Below are positions 27,882 to 36,713 of a stretch of 38,448 bases of DNA, in pieces; the first letter of the stretch is position 1; each line of letters begins with the position of its first letter. Under the pieces are notes generated by a model. That model searched no databases, had not been told where the DNA came from, and saw only the letters and a program-made list of their open reading frames with translations. The stretch spans positions 1 through 38,448 of the IMG/VR virus record IMGVR_UViG_3300045996_000681. One strand, 5' to 3'. This stretch comes from a virus. Both the position numbers and the translations under genes were made by a program.

Positions 27882-29949
27882 GGATCGCCGCCCCCAATCG
27901 CTGGTCCATCGAGGCTGCCATGCGCTGCCCGTCAAGGGTCAGGTTCAGGTTCACCCCGGCAATCGCACGGGCCAGGCGGTCGTAGTCGAGCGGCGCCCCG
28001 CCGGCAGCGGTCGCCGCGTTGCCGCCGACGCCCGCAAGGTTGGCGTTGAGCGACCGTGCAGTCGGGATGTCGAGGATCGAGTTCATCGAGTCCTGCACCG
28101 ACTGCTTCTGCGAGTCGATGCCGCGCGCTAGGCCCTCGCCCGTGAACCGGCCGATCTCCATGAACACCTTCGACGGCGACGCGATCCCGAGGACAGACTT
28201 CGCCCCGTCGATGACCTTTCCGACCGCCTCCTTGACCGCGCGGACAGCGTCGCCGACCTTGTCCTTGATCCCGTCGATGAGGCCCTCGAGGAGGTTCCGG
28301 CCGACCTCGAGCATCGCCTTTCCGAAGTCGAGCGCCTTCCCGAGCGCCTCGCCGAACGACTCCGCGAAGTCGATGACGGCGCTGATCCCGTCGAAGATCC
28401 ACCCGATGAGCGACCCGATCGCGGAGATGAGCCCGCCCAGGATCGGGCCGATGAGGTTCGCCATGACCGGAATGAGGAACGCGCCGATCTTGACCGCCCA
28501 CTCGGCGATCGCCTGGATGATCGGGACGATGAACGACCCCAGCCGCACCAGCACCGGGACGACCTTGCCCGTGATGACGGAGAAGAAGCTCTCGAGCGCG
28601 GGGAGGATGTTCTCCTGGAAGTTCTGCCACAGGCCGCGCAAGACCGGGACCACGTTGTCGCTGATGACCCCGTAGAACGACAGGAGAGCGGGCAGCAGGA
28701 CACCGGAGAAGTAGCCGGCGACCGTCGCGATGGCCGGAGCGATGTTCGACGTGAAGAAGTCCGCCATGCGCTGTACAACCGGCAGAACGTCCTCCCGGAT
28801 GAACGCGGAGAACGCGCGAAACGCAGGGATGGTGTGCTCCTGCACGAACGCAACCAGCTGGGCGATGATGGGCATGACGTTGGCGACGAAAGCGTCCGCC
28901 AGCGCGCGGACGATCGGGACGACGGTGCCGGTGACAAAGCCGGCGAACTCTCGCAGAGCTGGCAGGAGCGTCCCAGCGAACCAGTCCGACGCAGCGCGAG
29001 CCGCTAGGCCGATGCGCTCCATGATGCCCGCGAAACCGGACGACGTGACATCCGACCCGCCAGCCTCGAAAGCCGCGGCGAGTGCCTTCGCCCCGCCCGC
29101 GATCGTGTCAAAGGCCGGCATCATGTTCTCGAGCAGGAAGCCGCTTACAGCTGACATCACGGGCAGCAGGCGCGTACCGAGTTCGGTCTTGACGTTTTCG
29201 ACCTGGGCCTTAAGTCGCTCCTGCTTGCCGGCGAGCGTGTCCGCCTCACGGGCGAACGCACCAGTCGCGTCGGCCGACTGCTCAAGGATGAGCGCCTGGG
29301 TAGCGAGGGCCTTCTCGTTCTTTGTCAGCTCGGACGCCGATGTCTTGCCCGTGTCCGCGAGCGCCCGCGCCTGGATGGTCGCCTGGTCGAGCGACACCCC
29401 GTAGCGCCGCAGCGGCTCGAACTCGCCGCGGAGGGCCGACGCCATAGCCCCCGACGCCTCGACGACCGTGCCGCCGAACGTCGCGGACAGGTCGGCGGCG
29501 ATCCCGATGAGCTTGTCGGTCTCCCCGGCCAGGTCTTCCATCGACGTGCCCGAGTTCTTGAGCGTCGTCCCGATGATCGCCGCCAGCTCGTTGTACGAGT
29601 TCTGCGACAGGCCGAGGTCGGTCGCCGCGCCCTTCGCGAACTCGTGAACCGTCGCCGAGGTCTCCTTGAAGATCGCGTCGACGCCGCCGATTGACTGCTC
29701 GAGCGCCGATGCCATCTGCACCGACTCGGACAGCACCTGCCCGATACCGAGGGCTGCTAGACCCGCGGCGAGGGGAGCGAAGATCTTCGACGCCATACCA
29801 CCGATACCCGCGGCCATCCCCGTACCGAACCGGCCGCCACCATCGCGGCCGGCCCGGTCAAGGGGCCCGTTGAGCTCGTCAGCGATCCGGCGCTCACCAC
29901 CACGGAACGACGGGATGAGCGTCACGAACGCACTGGCGACCTCAGCCAC
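27874..29949 (-). CDS. tape measure protein
   Basis: A 691-residue protein that sets tail length and is ejected first with DNA. An N-terminal helical part (ELNGPLDRAGRDGGG) is followed by a TP901-like core (about 95-260, with GGVDAIFKETSATVHEFAK), then several hydrophobic, membrane-like segments (about 355-540) and the IASPSKVFMEIGRFTGEGL motif near residue 600, present in many phage tape measures. By the usual relation of about 0.15 nm per residue the tail would be near 100 nm. GTG start with GTGGAGG six bases before. Confidence 0.93.
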   Translation of the reverse strand: MAEVASAFVTLIPSFRGGERRIADELNGPLDRAGRDGGGRFGTGMAAGIGGMASKIFAPLAAGLAALGIGQVLSESVQMASALEQSIGGVDAIFKETSATVHEFAKGAATDLGLSQNSYNELAAIIGTTLKNSGTSMEDLAGETDKLIGIAADLSATFGGTVVEASGAMASALRGEFEPLRRYGVSLDQATIQARALADTGKTSASELTKNEKALATQALILEQSADATGAFAREADTLAGKQERLKAQVENVKTELGTRLLPVMSAVSGFLLENMMPAFDTIAGGAKALAAAFEAGGSDVTSSGFAGIMERIGLAARAASDWFAGTLLPALREFAGFVTGTVVPIVRALADAFVANVMPIIAQLVAFVQEHTIPAFRAFSAFIREDVLPVVQRMADFFTSNIAPAIATVAGYFSGVLLPALLSFYGVISDNVVPVLRGLWQNFQENILPALESFFSVITGKVVPVLVRLGSFIVPIIQAIAEWAVKIGAFLIPVMANLIGPILGGLISAIGSLIGWIFDGISAVIDFAESFGEALGKALDFGKAMLEVGRNLLEGLIDGIKDKVGDAVRAVKEAVGKVIDGAKSVLGIASPSKVFMEIGRFTGEGLARGIDSQKQSVQDSMNSILDIPTARSLNANLAGVGGNAATAAGGAPLDYDRLARAIAGVNLNLTLDGQRMAASMDQRLGAAIRG

Positions 29950-30328
29950 TGTCGGCCTCCACTTCTAGTCGTGCGCGTAGAGCGCGGTACTCCGCGACCG
30001 ACATGGAGGTGCCTGCCCCGAGCGCCTTGGGCTTGACATCCCACGGGCGCGGGTAGGGCTGGGCCTTGTGCTTCTTCGGGTCGACCTTCGACGCCACAAA
30101 CGCGTCGTACAGGTGGGCGCTGAGCATCCACTCACGCGACACCGGGTGCGGCCAGCCAGCTACCGCCGCCGCTACATGCGACGACGGGTCAGCCAGCAGA
30201 ACACCCGTGAGCCGCCAGGCCTCACCGAACGACATGCCCCCCGGCACGTCAAGCGGCATGTGGAAGCGGGTGCGCCAGTCGTACTCGAACGCGGGGCGAT
30301 GCTCCTCGATGTAGTCAAGGAGCGTCAC
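29942..30328 (-). CDS. tail assembly chaperone, downstream (T) part
   Basis: The second frame of the tail chaperone pair; residues from TLLDYIEEHRPAFEYDWR onward, with CDS-like composition and a C-terminal SVAEYRALRARLEVEADSG. It is read as a -1 extension of the chaperone gene upstream (slip at 30331-30337), giving a gpG-T fusion. Alternatively a GTG at 30328 overlaps the upstream stop as GTGA, but no ribosome site is present. Its product would carry the tape measure during tail assembly. Ends 8 bases into the tape measure gene. Confidence 0.8.
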   Translation of the reverse strand: MTLLDYIEEHRPAFEYDWRTRFHMPLDVPGGMSFGEAWRLTGVLLADPSSHVAAAVAGWPHPVSREWMLSAHLYDAFVASKVDPKKHKAQPYPRPWDVKPKALGAGTSMSVAEYRALRARLEVEADSG

Positions 30329-30657
30329 GATTGGGGGAGGGTCGCCCCAGACGTGTCCGCGGACCGGAACCACTCGCCGGCGAGCTTGACCGTCTCGGGG
30401 AACGGCTTCGCGTACAGGGCGTTCAGGGCGAGGATGTCGTCCGGCTCGGTGCACACGGCCTCGAGGCAGATGAACGCGAGCTTGAGCTCACCGGCCTCGC
30501 CGTCCATGAGCATGTCGCGGAACGCTCGGCCGTCGATCTTGGTCATGACGTCGCCGGGCGGCGGGAGCCTGTGCGTGATGCCCTCGTGCTTGAACGTGAA
30601 CCCGTCCACCGCCTTGGCCTTGCGGTCCTGCGGCGTCTTGCGTGATGCGGGAGGCAT
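30325..30657 (-). CDS. tail assembly chaperone (G)
   Basis: A 110-residue helical protein (DGRAFRDMLMDGEAGELKLAFICLEAV, then ALNALYAKPFPETVKLAGEW). Its place between major tail protein and tape measure and its size fit the gpG-type chaperone of siphoviruses. The last codons include CTC-CCC-CAA where the frameshift would take place. ATG with AAGGG seven bases upstream. Confidence 0.85.
   Translation of the reverse strand: MPPASRKTPQDRKAKAVDGFTFKHEGITHRLPPPGDVMTKIDGRAFRDMLMDGEAGELKLAFICLEAVCTEPDDILALNALYAKPFPETVKLAGEWFRSADTSGATLPQS
30331..30337 (-). other. candidate -1 ribosomal frameshift site
   Basis: On the minus strand CCCCCAA is read in frame as C-CCC-CAA just before the chaperone stop codon. 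A one-base backward slip of the proline tRNA on CCC keeps full pairing and enters the frame that continues to 29942. The site has the expected place and direction for tail chaperone frameshifting; the second codon (CAA to CCA) pairs poorly, so efficiency may be low. Confidence 0.55.
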
Positions 30658-30692
30658 GCGCGTGCCCTTCTGCTGCGCGCGGATAGGTCAAG

Positions 30693-30729
30693 CACCGGCC
30701 GGGCGTCCGCGCAGAGCACCCGGCCGGTG
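30693..30729 (-). terminator. terminator after major tail protein
   Basis: A perfect 11-bp stem CACCGGCCGGG (30693-30703) with CCCGGCCGGTG (30719-30729), loop of 15 bases, six bases past the major tail protein stop codon. Partial termination here would give high tail-tube protein levels relative to the tape measure and tip genes. Confidence 0.8.
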
Positions 30730-30734
30730 GATCA

Positions 30735-31262
30735 TCACGGGGTCTTGAGCGCCGTGTCCTTGACGGTGATGTCGCCGTACGCGGTGACGGTGCACTCGAA
30801 GCCGACGGCCTCGCCGTTGCGCCACCCGGCCTCGGACAGCGCGGAGAGCTCGCCCTCGAACATCTCGCGGTGCGCGAACGCCCCGTCGATGACGTCGACG
30901 ATGAACTTGCGCCGGCCGCCGGTCGCGCCGGGGGTGATCGTGTAGGAGCCCTCCGTCGCGGTCTGCGTGACCGTCGTCCCGTACGCGAACTCGATGGTCG
31001 CCTTCGTCGTCTCCCACAGCGTGAACGTGTAGGTGCGGCCGGCGTCGGTCGTGACGGTGCGAACGACGGCGTTGTTCTGCCACGCGACGAGGTTCGTGGT
31101 CGAGCGCTCGTTCTCGACGCCGACACCATCCGGGCCCAGGTATCCGAGTCCGGTGAAGCCCGTCGTTGCGGCCGCTGCGGTCGTCGGGAAGGTTGCGGTG
31201 GTCGGGGCGACGAGAACCTCGCCCGAGACCCCGGTGCGGACGTTGCTGGCGGTCAGCGCCAT
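30735..31262 (-). CDS. major tail protein
   Basis: A 175-residue all-beta protein (ALTASNVRTGVSGEVLVAPT, then TTKATIEFAYGTTVTQTATEG) with the tail-tube fold pattern; it would stack into the tail tube. The strongest ribosome site of the tail module (AAGGAG, six bases before ATG) precedes it and a terminator follows it, in keeping with high expression. Confidence 0.88.
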   Translation of the reverse strand: MALTASNVRTGVSGEVLVAPTTATFPTTAAAATTGFTGLGYLGPDGVGVENERSTTNLVAWQNNAVVRTVTTDAGRTYTFTLWETTKATIEFAYGTTVTQTATEGSYTITPGATGGRRKFIVDVIDGAFAHREMFEGELSALSEAGWRNGEAVGFECTVTAYGDITVKDTALKTP

Positions 31263-31288
31263 GGCCTACTCCTTGATGATCGGTGACA

Positions 31289-31333
31289 GCGCACGGCCGC
31301 CGTGAAGGGGTTGTGGTGCGTACCGCCGTGCGC
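31289..31333. other. hairpin in leader of major tail protein gene
   Basis: The 80-base gap between tail terminator and major tail protein contains GCGCACGGC (31289-31297) and GCCGTGCGC (31325-31333), a 9-bp stem with a 27-base loop; CACGGC-C-GCCGTG inside is also palindromic. It could stabilise or insulate the mRNA of the next gene. No function can be proved. Confidence 0.4.
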
Positions 31334-31342
31334 GCGACGGGG

Positions 31343-31759
31343 TCAGAGAGACGAGCCGCGGACAACCAGCTCGGACGTGAAGTAGAAGCACGGGCGCCCC
31401 GACTGCTCGGTGACCTCGTACGGGCGCGCGGAGTCCGACCGGCGCACCGGGCCGACGTTCTCCATCGACGCGACGAGAGCGCTCACCAGGTTCGCGAGGT
31501 CGGACGCTTCTGCCTCGTCCGCGCCCCAGACGCGGACCCCGAGGCGTGCGACCGCGCGGACATCGCCGAGACTCGGGCCGCCGTCATCACGGACGACGAC
31601 GAGTCGCTTCGACGTCGGCCACGGCTGGCTGGCGGTCTCGTCAGGGACCCGGTTGCGGACCGTGACGTTGGCCGCGAACGGTTCCGATCGGGCGGCGAGG
31701 GCTGTACGGAGATGCCCGACAACCACGGCCTCGACATCCGCATGGATCACCCCGGCCAT
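31343..31759 (-). CDS. tail terminator protein
   Basis: A 138-residue protein located just before the major tail gene, where siphoviruses code the protein that caps the finished tail. Beta-alpha pattern (VRVWGADEAEASDLANLVSAL in the middle, a central helix following two strands) and length fit the family. ATG shares a base with the upstream stop (TGATG). Confidence 0.75.
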   Translation of the reverse strand: MAGVIHADVEAVVVGHLRTALAARSEPFAANVTVRNRVPDETASQPWPTSKRLVVVRDDGGPSLGDVRAVARLGVRVWGADEAEASDLANLVSALVASMENVGPVRRSDSARPYEVTEQSGRPCFYFTSELVVRGSSL

Positions 31760-32043
31760 CAGGAGTTACCGACCTGCGCGAACGCGCGGGCCAGGTTGCC
31801 GGTCCGCGCCTCGACCCGCGACGCCTTGAGCGAGCGGGCGACTACCTGGACAACCGGCCGGTCCTGGCGGGAGAGCGTTTGGATCGCGAGCGACGCCCGG
31901 TAGTCACCCGTCGCGACCGGCGCCGTAGCAATGGCCTGCTCAAGCACGGGGCGCATGCGGGCCTCGAGGTCGGCGCGGACGCCGGGATCGTTCAGGAGCT
32001 CGAGGACACCGGGGGAGTTGAGGACGACACGAGGACGCGGCAT
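31759..32043 (-). CDS. head-tail connector / tail completion protein, HK97 gp10-like
   Basis: A 94-residue protein with a central helix (LEARMRPVLEQAIATAPVATG) followed by DYRASLAIQTLS, the characteristic motif of the HK97 gp10-type neck proteins. The ATG at 32043 has GGAGGGG four bases upstream; a longer frame start at 32277 lies antisense-like within the previous gene and is rejected. It joins the head neck to the tail. Confidence 0.75.
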   Translation of the reverse strand: MPRPRVVLNSPGVLELLNDPGVRADLEARMRPVLEQAIATAPVATGDYRASLAIQTLSRQDRPVVQVVARSLKASRVEARTGNLARAFAQVGNS

Positions 32044-32044
32044 C

Positions 32045-32380
32045 TCACCCCTCCGCGAGTTCGAGCTCGACGACCAGGCCGGCCGTCTGTGTGGTGTACG
32101 GCGACACCCACTTGGCGGGGCGGCCGATGACCCGATACACGTCGCCTCGCACGCGCAGGCGGTCCGTAGCGACGATGTCCGGGGCGTAGTCGCGGAAGTA
32201 GACCTTGGGGTTCGTGACGCGCTGCTCACGGCCAACCTCGGAGGGCTCGAGCGAGCCGCCCGGGTCGAACGCCGCACCCGTCAACGGGGTGTCAGCGTCG
32301 ACGCCAGGGAGAGGGTTGCCGTAGCGGTCGTCACCCGGCGAGTCGCCCGCACGGATGCGAACGACCGTCTCGCCGATCAT
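32045..32380 (-). CDS. head-tail connector (stopper-like)
   Basis: A 111-residue beta-rich protein: ETVVRIRAGDSPGDDRYGN, then a barrel with DRLRVRGDVYRVIGRPAKW and a final strand VVELELAEG. Gene order and the small barrel fit the stopper that closes the head after packaging. ATGA overlap with the adaptor gene. Confidence 0.75.
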   Translation of the reverse strand: MIGETVVRIRAGDSPGDDRYGNPLPGVDADTPLTGAAFDPGGSLEPSEVGREQRVTNPKVYFRDYAPDIVATDRLRVRGDVYRVIGRPAKWVSPYTTQTAGLVVELELAEG

Positions 32381-32853
32381 CCCTCACCGTACTCAGCGAG
32401 GGGAAACAGGCCCGTCAGGACCGCCCCGCACGAGCAGTACTCCGCCCCGAAGTTCAGGGCACAGATGTCCGCGTGGACGATCGTCGGCGAGTTCGTCGTG
32501 TCGATGTCGAACGCCTTGCCCGTCCGCTTCGACGTCGCACACAGGCTCTGGAGCTGTTCGATCTCCGACGGCCAGAACATCCCCCGACGCTGCTGCCGGG
32601 TATCGACCATCGCACCGAACGGGCCCGTCTGCGTCGACTGAAACGCACCCGTACCGGCCTCATGCCAGCGGAGGACAGCGCCGCGCAGGATCGCACGGGC
32701 CGCCATCACGTACGGGAAGTCGTCTTCGAGGATGCAGGGGGCGACCAGCGACGCCATCGCCGTCGCATCCTGAACCATCGCCGCGGCCTTCGCCGGGTCG
32801 ATGCCCGAGATGAACGGTGTCAGGTCAGACGCGGCGAGGATGTTCTGCGGCAC
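32377..32853 (-). CDS. head-tail adaptor
   Basis: A 158-residue helical protein (DPAKAAAMVQDATAMASLVAP, ARAILRGAVLRWHEAG, and the motif FWPSEIEQLQSLC). This matches the gp15-like adaptor that binds below the portal ring. C-terminal part is beta with Cys residues that are not usual in the family. GTG start, GGAGGGGG six bases upstream. Confidence 0.8.
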   Translation of the reverse strand: MPQNILAASDLTPFISGIDPAKAAAMVQDATAMASLVAPCILEDDFPYVMAARAILRGAVLRWHEAGTGAFQSTQTGPFGAMVDTRQQRRGMFWPSEIEQLQSLCATSKRTGKAFDIDTTNSPTIVHADICALNFGAEYCSCGAVLTGLFPLAEYGEG

Positions 32854-32868
32854 CGGTCGCCCCCTCCG

Positions 32869-33129
32869 TCACTTCTGAGCCGCGTCGACCGCGGCCTTGA
32901 TGTCCTCGCGCTTGGCGTCCTCGTCGTACTCGACACCAAGGGAGTCGGCGTACGACGCCCACTCGTCACGCGAGGCGTTGCCCTTCGGGGCACCCCCGTC
33001 ACCATTCTCGGTGACCGGCGCCTCGTACTCGCCGTCCGCGAGGGACGTCCACCCGGAGGTGAACCGGCCGGCCTTGTCGTCAGCCACGCTGACGACCACC
33101 TTCGTCTCGTCGTTGATGTAGCGCGGCAT
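32869..33129 (-). CDS. small head protein with C-terminal helix-hairpin domain
   Basis: An 86-residue protein. The N-terminal half is a small beta domain (PRYINDETKVVVSVADDKAG), and the C-terminal half (SRDEWASYADSLGVEYDEDAKREDIKAAV) has the HeH/LEM or Rho-N-like form often seen in phage proteins coded right after the capsid. ATG shares its last base with the capsid stop. Possibly a head decoration or connector-associated protein. Confidence 0.7.
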   Translation of the reverse strand: MPRYINDETKVVVSVADDKAGRFTSGWTSLADGEYEAPVTENGDGGAPKGNASRDEWASYADSLGVEYDEDAKREDIKAAVDAAQK

Positions 33130-34043
33130 CAGACGTTCGCCACCTTGTCGACGACGACGGAGAAGGCGTCGAGGTCCATGACGCCCCACCCGTAGACGAC
33201 CTCCGTGCGGAGAGCGATCTGGTTCATGCGCGCGAGGTCGCCCTGCCCGTCCGGGTCACCCGTCTCGATGAGACGGACCGGGACACGCCGCTGAACGCCC
33301 CACACGAACGCCGACCAGTCGCCGACGATCGCCTTCACGTTCGTGTTCGTCGCCTCCGGGACCGCCGAGACGGTCGTCGAGGACGCCGCCCGCAGACCCT
33401 CGAACGAGGACACGTTGAGGCCGAAGCCGAGCTCGGGGTACTTCTTGCGGCCGTCCGCGTATCGGGCCGTTGCGATCGTCCACGCGTACGTGGGGTCGAA
33501 TGCGATGCCGTTGGGCTGGTAGCCGTCCGCGATGATGAGGCCGGCGGCCTGCTCCATGACGAGGTCCGGCGTCGTGAGCGTCGCCGTCGTGAGCTCGACC
33601 GCGTTCGTCGTGGTGGCGATGCGGTCGCCGGCCACGATCGACGCGACGGCCGTGCCGGTCAGCGGGTTGATGCCGTGGAACGCGCCGAGGTCGAGCGCGC
33701 GGGCCAGGGCCGTACCCGACTCGTCCGCGAGGGTCTGAAGGACACCGAGCTGGTAGTCCTCGTCGGCCCAGCGGACCTCCTCGTTGAACCGGAGCGTCAC
33801 CTGCACCTTGTGGGGGGTGATGACCTTGGTTCCGAAGCCGACGGTGCTCGACGCCTTGTTCGCGCCCTCACCGACGTACTCCGCACGAGGGCGGGTCGTG
33901 AGCGTCGGCTGCGTGATCGAGCCGAACGACTGCGGCTGCGCCTGCGACAGGACCGCGATCGCGGAACCGGTCGTCGCCTTGGAGAACAGGCCGTCTGCGA
34001 TGTTCGTGGGCAGGTTGATGTTGCTGGTACCGAGAACGGCCAC
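33129..34043 (-). CDS. major capsid protein, HK97 fold
   Basis: A 304-residue capsid protein. The N-terminal arm (NINLPTNIADGLFSKATTGS), the spine-helix region around VRWADEDYQLGVLQTLADESG and the A-domain strands (DLVMEQAAGLIIADGYQPNG; YADGRKKYPELG) match actinophage HK97-type subunits of this length. Ribosome site GAGAGGAG is strong, in keeping with high expression. No separate protease gene of the HK97 kind was seen; the scaffold gene is immediately upstream. Confidence 0.93.
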   Translation of the reverse strand: MAVLGTSNINLPTNIADGLFSKATTGSAIAVLSQAQPQSFGSITQPTLTTRPRAEYVGEGANKASSTVGFGTKVITPHKVQVTLRFNEEVRWADEDYQLGVLQTLADESGTALARALDLGAFHGINPLTGTAVASIVAGDRIATTTNAVELTTATLTTPDLVMEQAAGLIIADGYQPNGIAFDPTYAWTIATARYADGRKKYPELGFGLNVSSFEGLRAASSTTVSAVPEATNTNVKAIVGDWSAFVWGVQRRVPVRLIETGDPDGQGDLARMNQIALRTEVVYGWGVMDLDAFSVVVDKVANV

Positions 34044-34061
34044 GGCCGGTCTCCTCTCAGA

Positions 34062-34547
34062 TCAGGGGGTTCGGTTGAACAGCGCCCTGGCCGTCTCGCG
34101 GCCGTCGTCGCTGCCCACCTTCGATGGGGTCTTGCCCTCGCTGGGCACGTGGTTGCCTGCGACCTTCTGCTCGGCCGCGCCCTTGGCGAGGCGGCCGGCA
34201 AGCGCGCGCATGGCGTCCTCGTCGGTGACGCTGTCCAGCAGCGCCGCGTCGTCCTTGGAGAGCTTGAAATCCAGGGCGACGTCGCGCCGAAGCGCTCGAG
34301 CCTCCGCCTGGACGGCGCGCTGCTCAGCCTCGGCGAAGCGCTTCTCGGCCTTCTCCGCCTCGGACATCTGCGACGCCTTGATCGCAGCGAGCTCGTCGGC
34401 AGCCGTCTTGTTGGCCTTCGCTCGGCTCTCCCACTCCCGCGCCTTCGCCTTCCAGTCGACCTCTGCCGGCTGGGGGTCGGGTGCGGGCGCCTCGCTTCCC
34501 TGTGCAGGGATGGTCGGCTGCGGCAGGGCCGCGGTCTGCTCGGACAT
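34062..34547 (-). CDS. capsid scaffolding protein
   Basis: A 161-residue protein: Pro/Gln-rich start, then a long charged coiled coil (KAKAREWESRAKANKTAADE through AEARALRRDVALD) and a C-terminal helix-rich end (ETARALFNRTP) that would bind the capsid. I chose the ATG at 34547 with GGGAG six bases upstream; ATG 34601 overlaps the MuF stop by 4 bp and would add 18 residues. Scaffold is lost from the mature head. Confidence 0.85.
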   Translation of the reverse strand: MSEQTAALPQPTIPAQGSEAPAPDPQPAEVDWKAKAREWESRAKANKTAADELAAIKASQMSEAEKAEKRFAEAEQRAVQAEARALRRDVALDFKLSKDDAALLDSVTDEDAMRALAGRLAKGAAEQKVAGNHVPSEGKTPSKVGSDDGRETARALFNRTP

Positions 34548-34597
34548 GGTGTGTGCTCCCGTTTCGGGTAGAACCCCCTGCCGTGCGGCTGGGGACG

Positions 34598-35287
34598 TCA
34601 TGTGTAGGTGTCCAGAGCGCCCCGGATGAGCGCGTTGTGCTGCGCCTTCTGACGCTCGGACATCCCAGTAGTGCGTGCCGACGCCCGGTAGATCTCGACG
34701 TCGACCTCAGGCGCGTCCTGATCCCACGACGGGACTGCCGCGCAGTTGCAGTGGCCATGCGACGCGAAGTGCGCCGTCGTGTCCTTGTAGACAGCGCCGC
34801 GACCGGCGAGCATCCGGCAGAACCGGCACCCACCCGACCGCACCACGCGCTGCCAACCGACCGCCCGCGGGTCACGATGCGTCGACGTCGCGATCGTGTC
34901 CCTGCCGGCGGCGAGGGCGTACTTGCCGACCGACGGCAGGAGCGTCGTCAGCGCGTCGGCCTGTGCGGCCGTGAACAAGGCCCCAGCGGCACGGCGAGCG
35001 AGCCCCTCGGCCGCATCCTGGTACGGCGATGGCGCCATCGCGGCGCGGAACCGACCCGGCACGCCCTCAGCCGCGCGGACCTCGTCGTACCAGTCCGCCG
35101 CCATCGTTGCCGCAGCCTCGCCGTACTGGCGCACCAGCTCGGGGATGAACATGCGGAGCTGAGCGGCAGCCGCCTCGGCGTTGTCCAGGTTCAGCGACCA
35201 GAACAGCGCCTCAAGGTCGCGCTCAACGAGGGCCCGGATGGCCGCCTGCGCCTGCCTCAGCCGGTTGACGTCATCCTGCGACGGCAT
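34598..35287 (-). CDS. MuF-like minor head protein
   Basis: A 229-residue protein that starts with a helical region (SQDDVNRLRQAQAAIRALVERD) and ends with the MuF signature region: a Cys-rich CRFCRMLAGRGAVY, and GHCNCAAVPSWDQ. MuF proteins sit inside the head near the portal. A TTG at 35314 would add nine residues; neither start has a strong ribosome site, so the gene is probably coupled to the portal stop. Confidence 0.8.
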   Translation of the reverse strand: MPSQDDVNRLRQAQAAIRALVERDLEALFWSLNLDNAEAAAAQLRMFIPELVRQYGEAAATMAADWYDEVRAAEGVPGRFRAAMAPSPYQDAAEGLARRAAGALFTAAQADALTTLLPSVGKYALAAGRDTIATSTHRDPRAVGWQRVVRSGGCRFCRMLAGRGAVYKDTTAHFASHGHCNCAAVPSWDQDAPEVDVEIYRASARTTGMSERQKAQHNALIRGALDTYT

Positions 35288-36713
35288 CGGGCTCAACGAC
35301 CGGCTCAGGGACAACAGGCGGGCGACCAGCAGCGATCAGGGCATCGAGACGAGCCCGACCCTGCGCACGCTCACGCTCACCCAGCGCATCGTCGATCTCG
35401 GCCTCCGTCAAGCCGGTCAGCTTGAGGCCAACCCGCGTCTCCGCGAGCCACGGAACCGCCGCAAGTTGCTTCGACCCGGCATCCGCCTCAGCGGCACGGG
35501 ACAGGAAGCGCGGGTTGCGCCACCGCGGGACGATCGACGCCCACTCTGTCGGGATCTCGTCGAGGCCGTTCGCGATGGCGAGCGCCCGAACCTGCGCCCG
35601 TCGCAGAGCCGGCGACCAGTCGTCCACCGTGCCCTCGGCCTCCGCGATGAGCTCGTACTGCGAGGCGTCGTACGACTCCGCCGACGTCGGGTTGCTCACG
35701 TCGGTGATCGCCAGCGCCGTGTCGGGCAGCGAGAACTCCCGGGCGATGAGCTTGGCCTGCGCGTTCAGCGCCGCGAGGTGCGGAGCCGGCGAGGACGCGG
35801 GGAACTGCTTGACATCCGCGCGCGCCAGGCTCGGCTCGTCCTGGTCCTGATCGTCCGGGACGCCCTTGATGCGGCCGAGCATCGTCTTCCACACCGGCCG
35901 CACGGAGCCGTCTTCGTTCTTGAAGACCGACTCGTCCGCGCCGAGCAGCCACAGCTCGGGGAACGAGTACACGTCCATGTGCCCCTCGAGGCGCATGAGC
36001 TCGCGCACCGCAGCGTCCTGGATGCCGCGGGCCGCGCGCGTGATGCGCGAGGAACCGAACGCCCGACGCAGCCGCGGCTTGTAGACCATCGGGTCCGCCG
36101 GGACGCCCCACGGGTGCGTCTGGATGTCCGTCGACCAACCGCTCGCATCCTTCTCCGCGACGATCGTCTTCCCGTCCAGGTACAGGGCCAGGCCGGTCGC
36201 CGCGCCCTTGTCATCCCGGTCTGTGATCGACAGGAGGTCGCTCATGCGGCGAGCGCGCGCGTCCCACGTCCCTGTCGCGTCCAGCGCCGACTTGAAGTGG
36301 ATGAGCGCCGGGGGCTCGCCGTCACCGCCACGGGTCGTGACGATGAACGCCGGCCCGTGAATCAGCGACTCGAGCCCGCCTTGACGCGCCTCGGACGACA
36401 GCATGTTGCCGTCCCACAGCTCGCGGTAGCCGAGCGAGTCCAGGTCCCCGTCAGGCCACGAGAAGCCCGTCAGGTTGCAGCGGCGGTTCAGGCCGTCGAC
36501 ACCCTTTGCCGTCCAGCCGAGCGTCAGCGACATCCCCGCATACATCGGCGGGAGGATGCTCGACACGTGCCGAACCAGGCGGTGCATGTCGTAGTACGCC
36601 GACAGCTTCTCGTTCCGCGGCGTCGCGTCATGCAGCTTCTTGAGCAGGCCGTTGAGCAGCCGCAGCTCGTCGTCCGACACGTCCGGCAGGCTCGCGATGG
36701 TCTGCTCCGTCAC
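35271..36713 (-). CDS. portal protein, SPP1 gp6-like
   Basis: A 480-residue protein that forms the ring through which DNA enters and leaves. The N-terminal region (SAYYDMHRLVRHVSSILPPMYAGMSLTLGW) and the following LGYRELWDGNMLSSEARQGGLES, plus the middle helix-barrel region, match the SPP1 gp6/HK97-like actinophage portals. The C-terminal part is helical. GTG start in a GTGA overlap with the large terminase. Confidence 0.93.
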   Translation of the reverse strand: MTEQTIASLPDVSDDELRLLNGLLKKLHDATPRNEKLSAYYDMHRLVRHVSSILPPMYAGMSLTLGWTAKGVDGLNRRCNLTGFSWPDGDLDSLGYRELWDGNMLSSEARQGGLESLIHGPAFIVTTRGGDGEPPALIHFKSALDATGTWDARARRMSDLLSITDRDDKGAATGLALYLDGKTIVAEKDASGWSTDIQTHPWGVPADPMVYKPRLRRAFGSSRITRAARGIQDAAVRELMRLEGHMDVYSFPELWLLGADESVFKNEDGSVRPVWKTMLGRIKGVPDDQDQDEPSLARADVKQFPASSPAPHLAALNAQAKLIAREFSLPDTALAITDVSNPTSAESYDASQYELIAEAEGTVDDWSPALRRAQVRALAIANGLDEIPTEWASIVPRWRNPRFLSRAAEADAGSKQLAAVPWLAETRVGLKLTGLTEAEIDDALGERERAQGRARLDALIAAGRPPVVPEPVVEPDAVAG

